A DNA stretch of 64,000 bases. Origin: Tubulanus polymorphus (taxonomy: Eukaryota > Nemertea > Palaeonemertea > Tubulaniformes > Tubulanidae). The stretch spans positions 14,782,450-14,846,449 of the forward strand of contig NC_134026.1 of NCBI RefSeq assembly GCF_964204645.1. The letters are read 5' to 3'. Positions 42,717-55,100 of this stretch are shown here, in pieces; positions within the stretch are counted from its first letter, which is position 1; each line of letters starts with the position of its first letter. The notes beneath the pieces are model-generated. The model made no database searches and was not told the DNA's origin. It saw only the letters and a program-made list of their open reading frames with translations. The position numbers and the translations under genes were made by a program.

Positions 42717-44617
42717 TCATGACTGATGTAATAGAGACAAAAAAATTTTGTTATTAGTACACATTGCTGGGCTTAACAGATGTCTTTGCAACCGTTTCAT
42801 TTGGCTATTTCGAATATGGCCTTGATATATTCCAATCAAACGGGAATCACAAGGATCAGCAAATAAAGGCTCTACTTCGAAAACCCTGCACAGAATGTAA
42901 TCTTCATGTATTTCAGTTATCTGACAACATGAATCATGGTTTAAAATATACGCATTATTTGGTTTAAATGATGACAACTTATATCTGATTTTTTCTTCTT
43001 CAAATGAAATAGTTTGTTGACCTTCTTCCAAGCGTTTAACAACCTGAGCGAGAGGATTTTTTGCTGATCGTACCATTCTTTTCAATGTTTTCATGTAATT
43101 TTCAAATGGAAATGCACTGAAATTGTCTAAGCAGCCAAATTCTATAACATCTTCACAAAGATGAAGAAGGCAGTGCACATTGTAAATTAGAAATTCTTCT
43201 CCATAGAGTAAGCGAGCTTGTTTAACGAAGTATACAAGGAGTTCTTTGGCATAATTCATATGTTGTTGTCGCTAGTTGTGGCGAAACAAGAAGACGCATA
43301 GCTACCACTAAGCACAGGAAGTGGTCATACATTTCACTAGGGAGTACTCCTTTCAAAACAAGTGGCCCTGTATATAGTAGCAATTGTCTGAATTCTGTAG
43401 CTTTCCACCGATCAACTTCTAACAAACTTCTTGTTTTTCTCGAAAAATATTTAGGTACTGATCCTTTCAATTCTTTCAATTTACCACTTATGATGCTGAC
43501 TTGTTGTTGTGACAATTTAGTTCGATGTTTTGCACGCATCCAAAATAATAACAGTTTTTTCATAACTCCAAGGCAAGTCTGGTGCATATAGTCAACCGGA
43601 AAACATTTAACTAAATCAATATTTGGCAACTGACAAAATGGGGTCACTACGTGGTGATGTTCAGGCTGTGTCTGGTTGCGGAAAGTTTCATCACTTCGCA
43701 GATTCAAATCGTCAATATCTTAGTATGTTACTCTGCCAATATAAAATCCTTTTTGGTCACACTGGTCACACCCATAGTACCCTGAAAACTGTTTTATTCC
43801 TTTCACAAGGGCTTTAGCAGGAGCATCACATATTACTGATGTAACTTTTAACTTCAAATTTTTCTCTTTATAAATGAATCCGTCATTCTGAAGAATTTCT
43901 AGCTCATTGACGACATCTCATTGACGAAATCTAGATCAGATGGTTTGGATCCACATGCAATTGACAATGGAAAAACACATTTTTGTTCAAAATTGACAAT
44001 TGCACAAAGTACAGGCCAGAAACTCAAATTACTGCTCTTAAACAAGGGTAATCCATCAATGTTTAGTTGAATCTCTACCACTGAATTTAAATCATCTAAT
44101 ATCTGATTGGGACATCGATCAAGTACTTTTTCAATCTGTTTTAAGATACCGAAATTGTAGATATGCATCCCAGAATGTTGTGTCACTGTAACTGAACGAC
44201 TAGTATTCAAAAGAGTTTGTGCACAACCAGGTAGATTAGGATGTCTCTTTTTCAAAACCTTCAAAAGTCCATCAACAGCATTTTGTTTGATAGAAAAATT
44301 ATTGGCCCAATCAATAAGTTCATCATGCAGGGAATCATCATCGTTATCAGAATCGGATGAAGACTCAAGGCCTACATCATCAGAATCATTTCCATCATTC
44401 TCTAAATCTGTCAAATAATTGTGATCAAAATTTTCATCGCTTTCAAAATTTTCATTTTGTGCCGGCTCGTGATCTCCTAGATTTAATATTTCATCAACTT
44501 GTAAATCCCGATTTCTATTGACTATCGCATCTCGATCCCTGTTTTGACGCAACCTAATCAGAGTACGATTTGCCCGCATCCATCTTTGACGTTAAGAGGT
44601 TCTATCATTCTCCATTT
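42717..44617 (-). pseudogene. CACTA/EnSpm-like transposase, frameshifted
   Basis: Three consecutive minus-strand frames make one protein. The first (44579-43899) has an acidic region, then a GLPLFKSSNLSFWPVL block. The second has YYGCDQCDQKGFY and CFPVDYMHQTCLGVMKKLLL. The third has VHCLLHLCEDV and FSAFPFENYMKTLKRMVR. From memory, this set of blocks marks an animal transposase family grouped with CACTA/EnSpm (or the related Plavaka group); the superfamily is tentative. A tandem duplication of TCGTCAATGAG near 43910 causes the first frameshift, a stop lies near 43725, and further frame changes occur near 43250. No terminal repeats were identified. Confidence 0.55.
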
Positions 44618-45459
44618 TTGATATAATTTACTTTACTTAAATGAGTATCCAGCAAGGTTTTCAAAGTAGCCAAAACACAGGTTTTCAGAATAAAAATCTA
44701 TATAAGAAAAAGTAAAAGAAAACGAAATTAAACATCAGTCGAAATATGAAAGCTCTACAAATCTGGCTTTTGCAGCCATCTTGGATGACAATTATAAGGT
44801 GCGTTCACACGGCATTATTTAGACCAGTCCAAATTTGGACCAATGTAGTGTAGACCAGACCAATTCTGGTCCAACCAATTTAGACCGGTCTAATTTGGCA
44901 CGGACTGAAAGAGCAAACCAAATTTTGGACCGGACTAAAGCTGAATGTGTGGACAGGTACCAGGTCCAGTCTAAATCGTACTCTGCGGTATGAATTCAAT
45001 TGTATTAAAAATTGATAAAGTTTATCTGTAACTTATAAATTAAAAATTAAATAAGCTCTTTAAAAAAATCAAGAAAGTTAAGGCCAGTTCACATGACCTT
45101 ATTTAGACCGGTCCAATTTAGACAGAAACAAGCATTCACACGGGCAAAAATTCTGTTCCAAATTGGTCCGGTCCATCTTAGACCAGTCTAATTTGGGTCG
45201 ACCTAAAAGAGCCAACCAGGTCCGGTCCAAATTTTGGAACGGACTAAGTCTGTGTGTGTGTGGACAGAAACTGGTACCGGTTCCAGTCTAAATCGTACTC
45301 TGCGGTATGAGTTCAGTTGTATTAGACTCGTCACCAATTATCGTCATCAAGCTGATTAATATAGTTTTTACATTTCATACAACTTCTTCCTAAAAATTCA
45401 TGTGTATGCTAACAGATTATTATCTATCTTAATATCTAGTATTGGAGTTGTATAGGCTA

Positions 45460-45625
45460 AGGGATCATTCATTTATTACGTACGCATAAAATTGGAATTT
45501 TTCAACCCCCCTCCCCCTCTGTATGCAATATCAGCCATTTTTTTACATACATTAAGCATTACAGTACGCAATTGCACTGACCCCTCCTACCTCGCCTAAT
45601 GCTATGTAATAAATGAATGATCCCT
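45460..45625. mobile_element. 166-bp MITE with TA duplication
   Basis: AGGGATCATTCATTTATTAC at the left end and its reverse complement at the right end; both flanks are TA (45458-45459 and 45626-45627). The TA duplication suggests a Tc1/mariner-type mobilising enzyme. Confidence 0.75.
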
Positions 45626-45840
45626 TATGCGTTTTAATTGTTCTGGACCCGGTTCCACAGTTCTTGATTAACTTTTAACTCAGAGTTAAATTCCCTAACT
45701 CAGAGTTAAAAGTAACTCGGAGTTAAATCCGGTTCCACAGTTGTGAGTTAAATTTAACTCTAGAGTCAAATTCCTTAACTCAGGGTGAAATTCTAACTCT
45801 GGGTCAGACCTGAATTAAAATGCTTAACTCAGAGTTTAAA

Positions 45841-47637
45841 ATGGCGGCATTCTACTTATTAGCGGGTGGAGAAGCCAAGAATAAAGAATATCGAAGGATT
45901 ACAAATCAACTCGAAATCACGGATGTTGAATGCCATAATAGATATCGCTTTACAAGAACAGGTGTGCAGAGAATCGTTGAAATATGTAGACCATTGATGG
46001 CAGAAAAAACGTGCAATCGTGGATTGCCTTTGACTGTCGAACTGCAAGTTCATATGGCACTTCGATTTTATGCCAGTGGCTCATTTTTGGAGGTAATCGG
46101 AGATAGTTTTGGTGTATCGAAATCAACAGTTTCGAGATCTGTTACTCGTGTAACCGACGCACTTTGCTCGAAGAAAGCAGATTTTATCAAGTTTCCGAGA
46201 GGCCCAGCAGAACTGGCAAAAACGAAATCTGATTTTTATGAAGTCGGAAATTTCCCCGGTGTTATTGGTTGTGTTGATGGAACACATATACGTATTCAAG
46301 CTCCAAGAAATGAAATTGAAAGAGACTTTGTGAACTGAAAAAGTTTTCATTCGATAAATGCACAGGGTGTGTGTAATGCCGATGGTAAGTTCAAGGCCGG
46401 AAATTAACAGGATACTGTCCGATTTGGCAATGTTCTGCGCGTAGTGACTTTTTTTCTTTTCAATGCAGTGTACCATCTAAGTAATTTGTCAGAAACAAAT
46501 GCAAACCCCTCGCTTAGGGAGATTCTCACTGGTGAGAATCAAAAAAATTTAACTTACCAGTACGGTGCCGGCCCTTGATCCTTGTTTGTGATGTATCATT
46601 ATTCCCATAAAAACATAAAAAGTTCCCTGCTTCTATCCATCATTGCATGCAGGACCGTTTACAGAGTCGAAATGAAGCAATCTAGCGTAGGCCCTGGGCC
46701 AAATGCTCATGGATCAATATTTATAAGTACTTATTATCAATATTTTAGTTACATGATTCTTCAACCCCCATGCTGTGTGTATGCGCGTATGCCCTCTCCC
46801 TCTTGCTTAGAGAAAATCTTACGTATAGAAACTGACAAGACAAAAAGAACATATTGTTTGTAACATTTAAATTTACCCATTGGAATAAAAATCGCAACTT
46901 CCAAGGAAAAGGTCTTATTTTCAAACTTGCACGAGCAGCAAGGCTGTATGCTGTTATTTGGACTTTAATTTAAAATCGAAAATAATTTCAACAAAACTAA
47001 TTGTTCTGTCAATAGATTCTTTTTATTTCAGGATTGTTCGTTGATTTTGTCGCCCGTTGGCCTGGCAGCTGCCATGATAGTTTCATCTTTAGATCGTCAA
47101 GTCTCGGAAGGTGAGCAATGCCCCCAGTACATAACAGAATCCTGCGTCAAAATGTATGTGCACATATATTCATGATTTGATTTTAAGGTTCTTAGATGAA
47201 AACCCATGCAGTGGATACCTGCTGGGAGATAGCGGCTACGCGTTGAAGCGATATCTGCTAACTCCGTATGGCAATCCTATAGGTCAACCGCAGGAAAATT
47301 ACAATAGATCGCACAAGAGGACACGATGCGCCATAGAAAGATCATTTGGTTGGCTGAAACGCAGATTTCACTGTCTACATGGAGAATTACGCCTGGATCC
47401 ACGCAAGGCATGCCGAGCCGAGTCATAACAGCCTGTGCTATACTACACAACTTAGCAATTCTCATGAAAGAACCAGTTTTTGATGACAATGATATTGTAT
47501 ATGACGAGGAGGAACCGCTGCAGTCAATAAACGAACCCGAAGATCTACATGGAGCACACATGAGACGATACGTAACAAACACCTTTTTGATTGAATTTCG
47601 AGATCTGTACTCTAAAATTGAAACAATCTATAAATAA
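45841..47637 (+). pseudogene. HARBI1-like Harbinger transposase, one stop and one frameshift
   Basis: Cuts and joins the element's ends. Three exons join at GT-AG sites: 45841-46384, 47032-47110 and 47188-47637. Visible catalytic blocks are [13 protein letters not shown] (first Asp), [21 protein letters not shown] (second Asp) and [11 protein letters not shown] (Glu). A helix-turn-helix-like segment [15 protein letters not shown] lies in exon 1. A TGA at 46336-46338 replaces the expected Arg codon in exon 1. A 5-bp tandem duplication near 47411-47420 shifts the frame just before [12 protein letters not shown]. Apart from these two lesions the gene is nearly complete. Confidence 0.9.
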
Positions 47638-47660
47638 TACAACGACATAAACAATCTTCT

Positions 47661-49011
47661 TTACTCTTCCTTCTCTAGTTTTTTAATTTTCAGTTCCAGG
47701 AGTCGCATTTCCATTTCAACTTTTTTTGCTTTTACTTTCATGTAGTTCACCTGCTCATTGAGAAGATCCTGTTGTGTATAGCGCCTCTTCTTGGCTTTCT
47801 CTAAAATATAGATGTTTTCATGTGTGATGGATGTTCTATATATGACGTATCGAATAATAGATTATTTTTTATTTGGCATTTAATTCGTTACCCAGATTTA
47901 TACGTACCGGTATTTGGAATTGTTCCAATATTATCGGAAGTGCTTATATCTTGAACATGCATCTCAGAAACGTTGGTTTCAGTTGCCGGTAATGGCAAAA
48001 ATGATTCGGTGACTTCGTATACGGTCCCGTCATCCCCCATTAGAGTAATCGGGTTCGACGGTAACGTCTCAATCTTTGATACTAAAATTTAACAGAAAAA
48101 AGTGATTGATTAATCAATACGTCATAATTTAAAATGCTCCCGACTGTTGTTCAAAATTGGGATTCGAACCTAACGAGTCCACGTCTATGACGGTGCATAA
48201 ATTAGCCGGACATGAGCCATTTTTTCTGCACATGGTGTCTGCTAAACTATCGTTTTTAAGCCGAAATGTGCGGAAAATAATCGCAGCACGAGACCAACTG
48301 GATTATCAGAATGATGGGATTTATATGTGCATTAATTTGCAACGCTGGGTCTGTGATGTAACTGCCAAGCCGTAACATGTAAGTTTTATAATCTTATATT
48401 TTCTTGGATTCGGTTCCAGGAAGATATTTAGACGCCATTGCGCATGTGTGTCAAAGGTCAAAATGTAGCACGTCATCAAGCTATCATTTGACGATATGCT
48501 GTTGGGTGAAAGCAAAGTTAAAAACAAAAATGATTGACCCTGTCAGTGAATAAAGATATATATTACCTTCTGGACTTAGTGACATGATTATGGGAGGATC
48601 TAAGTCAAGTGTTGCATCTATTCCGACCCAAGCTTCTCTGTTTTCGTTAGCGCTTATAATTTTCTCCATAGTCTCGTCGACGTTCTTTATCAAATTTTCC
48701 GGTGGTGGCCCCCCTCCAGTTTTGTGTGCTAGTTTCCTTCTTTCCGAATTCATACACTTTGCTTTAGCGCTCATGTTTTTCCATTTGAATTTAAGTTCAT
48801 CTGGTTTTCTCACACAGTGCCCTAGGCTGTTTACTGCACTAGCCACCTCTCCCCATTTCTTCGCTTTCAGCTTGTTTGTGACATCGTTATTCAACTTTGA
48901 AAATAACACATCACCATTTTTCATTACAACGTCAGTGAGAACGGCCATCTCGTCTTTAGTAAAGTTAGGACTTCTTTTTTTAAGCTGTTTTTCGTTGCTG
49001 CACGTTGCCAT
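47661..49011 (-). CDS. Harbinger Myb/SANT-like DNA-binding protein
   Basis: Partner of the transposase; in this family it binds the element's ends and helps nuclear import. Three exons join in frame: 48567-49011, 47908-48081 and 47661-47800, coding for 252 residues with no visible lesion. Residues 11-95 form the Myb/SANT-like domain (NFTKDEMAVLTDVV, WGEVASAVNSLG, LKFKWKNMSAKAK). A GGGPPP linker follows, then an acidic middle exon, and the last exon is a basic coiled coil (KAKKRRYTQQDLLNEQ) ending KKLEKEE. ATG 49011 is preferred over the in-frame ATG at 49026 because it resembles other members' MA start. Confidence 0.85.
48140..48200 (-). other. tRNA-type B box in a Harbinger intron
   Basis: Minus strand reads GGTTCGAATCCCAA near 48160-48173, matching the internal RNA polymerase III B box. 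With the similar word at 51150 (plus strand) it may mark copies of a tRNA-derived SINE. No tRNA cloverleaf could be folded. Confidence 0.3.
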
Positions 49012-49540
49012 TTTGAGAATTACCAATTCAAACTCTGAATTAAGATGGTTACTATGGAGATATGACTTTGACTCTGAGTTAGTAAACTCTGAGTTAAATG
49101 AGAACTGTGGAACGCAAAACTAACTCGGAGTCAGCTAACTCAGAGTTAGTTTCTGACCCTGAGTTAAAAACTAACTCTGAGTCAGATTTAATCAAGAACT
49201 GTGGAACCGGATCCTGGAAATTACCTAGAATTTATCATAGATTGATGTGTCCGGATATATGATAAACTGTAATCATCAAAATTGTCCAAATAAAAAACTG
49301 CCGGGACTCATAAATGTATTATTTAGATATAAATGTCGGGGTACAATACTAATAGCGACATCTTGCAGGCCCAGTCATAATCTGCAGCCAATTTAACTTT
49401 GCGTGCATGAATGCACACTGAGATTTCGTCCAGTCCAAATCCGCACCCGGTCCAGTTCAAATTTGGACAGGACCTGGTGCGGACCATTCCCTTCAGACCA
49501 GTCTAACTAGTTGTCATGTGAAGGCGGATTATGTCTGGAC

Positions 49541-52080
49541 ATTAAGGAGTTTTTTATTGGCTAGATACATAGACTGGTGGCCGCTTAGTGGAACCTGTCC
49601 GGCCAAGAAATCTTGCAAGCAAGGATGCACTTATACTGGTTTGCAATTATATATTATCAATATCTAATCCATTTCCAATGAGACAGTGGCAAGCGAGGAT
49701 TTAGCGATAATCTGCCAGGTTTCGCTAGTGGCACTGGGTTACCGCGCTTCAATATCCTTCTACATTTCAATTTAAATCGGGTCAACTTTTTTATCAGTAG
49801 GCCTAAATCAATTTTCAGTGAAATCAATACAATACACTGAATGAGAAAGAGAATCTTATAGGCCTATGTATCTGATGACTCGTTTGATAATTTTCGGATT
49901 TGGAAGGAAGCCAAAATATCAAGTTCAAATTTCATTGAAAATGATATTATTTTCACTAATAACCCAGTGTTTTGTAGCGCCATCTGGTGTTGCCGGTATC
50001 CCATTAGTTCCATGAAACAGGTACCGGTACTGTTTGAGTTGAACTGAGTTTGAACTGGTAAAATTTGGTGAATAGTAGGCCTACTAGTAGGCCTAGCTGA
50101 ATTCAAACTGCATTATCCCCATAACTGAATGTAACGCGGTTGTTTCAGTGGCACTGTGTCTGAATCACTGCCAATGCCTTTTTCTAAATATTACAACTGC
50201 ATTTCGCGAAAACTTTAATTTCACTCACGAATGATCATTCTCCAGATTGATAGGCTAATCGCAAAGAGCGCCATGCATACCATACCGGGCAGATGGACCG
50301 GACATATTGAAACTGGGACTACGGACCGGACTTCACCAATCATCTATTATGATTTGAATTTAATGCGACTTTCTTAACACTCGGGCTGATATGAATTTTC
50401 TTGACTTCAGAATTTTTTCTTTTATATCTCTATTTTGCTGATCATATGATAAAAACCGAACTTTCATAATTGATGACGACGCCCATTAATCTAAATTCTA
50501 TTCCTTATAACTGCACTCCTGAGCAACTGTGCCTATAGCTTGCAACTGATGATAGGCCTATATATTATGAATAAATAATTACGCTTAAGTTAAAGTTTTC
50601 ATTCATTCATGGAGCTTGCACTGTCTCTGTTGAATGGACTGGTGGAGGAGAAAGGGAACCCACGGCCAAACGAATTCATTGTTCTCTTTATAAAGAAAAT
50701 TTCATTGTTATTAAACCTATATAGCCATGATGTGGGCTCACTGAATAAACTATAATAGATAATTCATCGGCTGAATGCATAGGGCCTATATTTTATCAAC
50801 CACACAACAGTCCGCTGCCAACGATTCGAATTCGGTGAATTTGAATTCACCTTTGACTTCGTACGCCGACATCAATTTAATATTAAATTCGGGAAGAAAA
50901 CGCTAAGATCAACAAACGACCACACAACGATATTTCAGATATCAGTAAATAATGAATCAATCAGTTTATTCTTACCTTTAAAAACACAATTCGAATGATT
51001 GACGATCCGATTCAATTCGATTATTTAATCTGAGTTAGAGCTTGCAGGAACGCTGCTGTACGAACACAAAGAATTACGGCTGTATCAGAATGCCCACGCT
51101 TCCAGCACGCGTGCGCACAAGTGGCACTCGGAAAAGATGCGCGGATCAGGTTCGAATCCCACGAATATCAACTTTTTAAAAGTCTTTTTTTTTACCGAAT
51201 CTAAGAATGTATTCTACATTAGAATTGTTCACAAGAAAATATTCTCAATAAGATTAATGCCTTTTAAAACAAGTTTTGGATAATGTTTCTGTATCGGAAT
51301 AAAGCAACGTTTCTTATACGTTTTACATAAACGTGTTCTAAATGTTTTTCTTAAAACGTTTTTGAAACGTTGAATTATAACTATTCATTTTCAAATAACC
51401 AAGTTTTGTCTGTAAAATAGTATTATAATACTTAAAAGTATGTAATTTTGATATTTTCATTGGTATGTATCATAAAAACAGAAAGTTCAAATTGTTGAAC
51501 GTTTTTAAAATGTTTCTAAAACGTTCCAATAAAACGAAACCAAATCGAAACCAAAACGAAACGTTTCGGAAACGTTTTGTGTTTGCTGGGTTCTTAGGCC
51601 TTAGGCCTACAGCTTTCTCTATTGGTTAGCGTTGTGATCACTCAAAATTAACCATAAGTTTGAATTCTCACTGATCTACTACATCTCTAAAACAAAAATA
51701 TATTTCATATCAGGCAATTATAGCTTTGATCTGTGGTCAGTGGACAGCAGCTACGAAACATTTAAAACTACTACATTATCATTCCATCTATTCATGTATA
51801 TATAATATGATATCTTCTTTGTTCAGTTTAAAAGTCTTGGTCGTAAAAGTTTGACAAGTCTCGCATGTTGGTACCGATACGCACGTTCACGCGAGTGAAA
51901 TGTGCACGTTACAGGCTCAAATGCGCACGTTACAATTACAAATGGAAACGCTGTTCGTTCAAAACCCTACGAAAAAAAAATCTTATGCATTTCAGCGGAA
52001 TTTCAAAGTTAGCTCGCTACCTACAACAAAAATCGGACAAGACTTTTTCAAGCGACAAATTTAAATGTAAGAGCTAATGT
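49541..52080. other. No gene recognised; repeat-rich
   Basis: Short ORFs only. Around 51150 a plus-strand GGTTCGAATCCCAC B-box-like word suggests an old SINE. The word TAGGCCTA recurs (for example 50080-50095 and 51597-51612) as it does across the right half of the window. Confidence 0.45.
51290..51595. repeat. AACGTT-rich cluster
   Basis: At least ten AACGTTT/AAACGTT words lie within 300 bp, several arranged as palindromes such as AAACGTTTCGGAAACGTTTT near 51555-51575. It could be a non-autonomous repeat; no duplication or defined ends seen. Confidence 0.55.
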
Positions 52081-52172
52081 CTATTTATTAATGGATGAGA
52101 CCTGTTTTTCTGGGATATTTTGCTTACTTTTTGGGATACATACCTCATTTATGTCTTACCATGTCCACCTTG

Positions 52173-55100
52173 CCATGGAGCTAATTCTGTGATATATCTC
52201 CAGGATATACCATTGTTTGACGCATAATTTATGACATCATTATTGGTCATCAAAGATCTCCATACTAGTTGTAGAACACGATCTCCTAGTTTTAACTGGG
52301 ACGCATTGTCTGATAGAATTTCTTCTGGTTTCCCTCGTATAGCAACAAATCTTCTTACAGCTAGGAGGAATTCCTGAGTTCATCACTACTTCTAGATGTA
52401 CAGCTCTGACTGATAAGCATGTAAATAGACATAACCATATCTTCTTCACCTCACTACCCTCCTTCACATTAAAATGACCCATGTAATCGAGACCAACGTA
52501 GGTGAACGGTAGAGATCTCATCAGTCTGTTTGCCGGTAGTGGAGGCATCGATGGTAATTCATACGGTCCGCCTTCTAACAAACGACATACATTACAATCG
52601 TTCAGTACTCTTCTAACCACATCTCGGCCTCGAGGAATCCAGTATTCTTTTCTGACTTCAGCAAGTGTCTGAGCAGTACCAGAATGTAGTTGTTTGCAAT
52701 GACCGTGATACACTACAAGATTAGTGTAATGGTTCTTAGTAGGCAGTAACTTAGGTTGACCTCCGGGCAACTTCAAGTTAGAAACACGTCCATAGCATCT
52801 CAAAATTCCATTTTTGTCCAACTGTAGACCCAAATCGGTTTTCAACTTATTTTTCAAATTTTTCTGTACTGCATTGATGACTTCAGGGAATGCCGATTTC
52901 TGGATAAACTTATCCCATCTCAGTTTGGCTTCTTCAATCAAATGTATGTTCAAACATTCTTCACCGACATGTTCTTTTTTCATCATCTTAAACAGTTTCA
53001 GAATCCATGCTGTTACTCTGAGTAACTTTATAAAGGAGGAGAATTTCTTCATATTCACTTCACATGGACCAATAAACTCAACGCTCAGGAGAGGGGTGCC
53101 CTCCCCAGCCACCAATTCTCCTTCTATTTCTTTAGTAAGAATCATTTCTTGCTCATGTACTTCATCGGCAGATTTATTCCATACCGGCCATTTATTTTCT
53201 TTCATAACAAATTCTGGACCATTCCACCAGATTTTTCTATTCATTTCTTCAACAGTGCATGGTCGAGTCGCAATATCTGCTGGATTTGATGCGCTTTCGA
53301 CATAGTGCCACTGTACAGCTTGGTGTTTTCTAATTTCTTTCAGACGATTTTCGATGAAGACAGGCTGTTTCTTCCTCGACTTGATCCAATTCAACACACA
53401 CTGTGAATCCGTCCACAAATGAGTTTCATCTATTAGGGTTGGTAGTTCGTTCGTCACATAATTTAAACATCTCACGCCAATCAGCACAGCCATTAGTTCC
53501 ATTCTTGGAATGGTACAACCTTTTTTCGGAGCTAACCTCGATTTGGCAAATATCAGATTGACTTTCTGTTCAGTAAAACTCTCAACCTTCAGGTATACAA
53601 GTGTTGAATAAGCTCTATCTGACGCATCACAGAAACATAACAGTAGGTACCTCAATGGATCTTTAACTCCCACATATCTGGGTACCCTCACAGTAGAAAT
53701 CAAGTCTAATTGCCTTTCAATCCTCATCCACAAAGATCTCTGTTCTTCAGTCAAATCATCATCCCAACCTTTTTCTTTCAACCATAACTCTTGAATCAAC
53801 AATTTTCCTCCAAGAATCACTGGGGAAAATAGTCCAAGCGGATCAAAATGAGATGACAATCTCCGGTTCCTGAACTTCGCTGAAAAAGCTGAATCACTGA
53901 AACGCTGAAACGCTGAAATAAAAACGCTGAAATTTCAGGGAATTTCCGAAAAACGCCGAAATTTCAGGGAATTCCCGAAAAACGCTGAAATCGTGCTAGG
54001 TACCGACAATACACGTTTTGAAATATTTTCCGGGCCGGTGTCCGCTGCTGAGTCCTGAACCGTGTTTTAGTCTCTACCTTCGGTTACAGAGACATGCATG
54101 GACAGTATGTGTGGAGTATACTTCTAGAGGGCCACTTGTTGGACAAATTAATTCGCTTGAAATCCGGATTTTTAATGCATACAGGCAGCATAATGAGGAA
54201 AACCCATTCACAAACCGTGCAAGCTACCTTAAACACTATGCTCAATATTCCCTGCAAGACGCAAAATATCTTATTTGAACGTTCATGTATAAAACATGGA
54301 GCAACTTTTCTTTTGTCAACACGTTGATGGGCGACGAACTATGTCACTATGGTATTCTCTGAAGGAGGTAAATTAAATTTGACAGCTAGTTATATAAATG
54401 ATGCAGCTTTTGGACAAAAGGGATCTAACTAAATTTCTTTTTAATTCACTGTGGAATGGAATGGAATGGATTGACGCCAATGGCATGCAGTAGGCCCCTA
54501 CATATGGGTCATACTGATTAGCGTCAACCAATTAATCTAAATCGGGCTAACCATTCAACAACTGTGAATAATTTATTTGCTGTGGCGTGATAATAATTAG
54601 TTTTTTTGAAGAAATGACATACCAACTGTTAGAAAAATGTACCGATTCTTATTTTTAGACTACTACTGAATCTATAAAAGGAGGAGTCATAGACAAAGTT
54701 GATTTGCTTAGCTGGTGACACTTCTTGTCAAGTACATCATCTCAAGTACTGGGTGTTTTGTAAGTTTAATTTCAGTATTTATTTACTAAGTGCTGTTCTC
54801 TCGGACCTCAGTGCTTTCAAACTAGGCCCACCCCATAGGCTATATAGTCCAGGGTGCATTAGCCACTATTCTTTTATATCCGACTAAAATTCACCTTTTT
54901 CTATTTTTAGATTCAGGCTTAGAATGTGCAAATTTTTTGAGATACTGAGAAATCAGATGGCACCAGTAAACTTCAACTGCGAAATTTGCAGCAGGATAGC
55001 TGAACGACACAATTTTTAAAAATAAAATGGCTATTCGAATGCTATTTCAATAATAACTTAATTCAACCAGAGAGAAATAAGTCAATTGCGGATGTACAGT

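Larger units (their letters stand above)
45649..49210. mobile_element. PIF/Harbinger element with two genes
   Basis: The ends CCGGTTCCACAGTTCTTGATTAA and the matching inverted GAACTGTGGAACCGG bound a 3.56-kb element carrying a HARBI1-type transposase (plus strand) and a Myb/SANT-like protein (minus strand), the standard Harbinger pair. Both ends are packed with AACTC-N-GAGTT palindromes. The usual 3-bp TWA duplication could not be seen, so the precise end may be off by a few bases. Confidence 0.85.
44805..49540. mobile_element. Older nested DNA element with GGTCCAAATT-rich ends
   Basis: 44805-45025 and 45083-45330 are direct repeats beginning AAGG-type sequence with TTCACAC/TTCACATGAC and filled with TTTAGACCGGTCC words. 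At 49425-49530 a similar block is inverted (ending GTCATGTGAAGGCGG). Together they look like the ends of one DNA transposon into which the Harbinger element at 45.65 kb inserted. No target-site duplication could be fixed. Confidence 0.5.

Noticed and set aside
48584-49123. 179-codon plus-strand ORF
   Set aside because: Antisense of the Myb-like exon 48567-49011, whose splicing and domain are clear.
51140-51170. tRNA gene
   Set aside because: Only a B-box-like word is present; no acceptor, D or anticodon stems could be folded.
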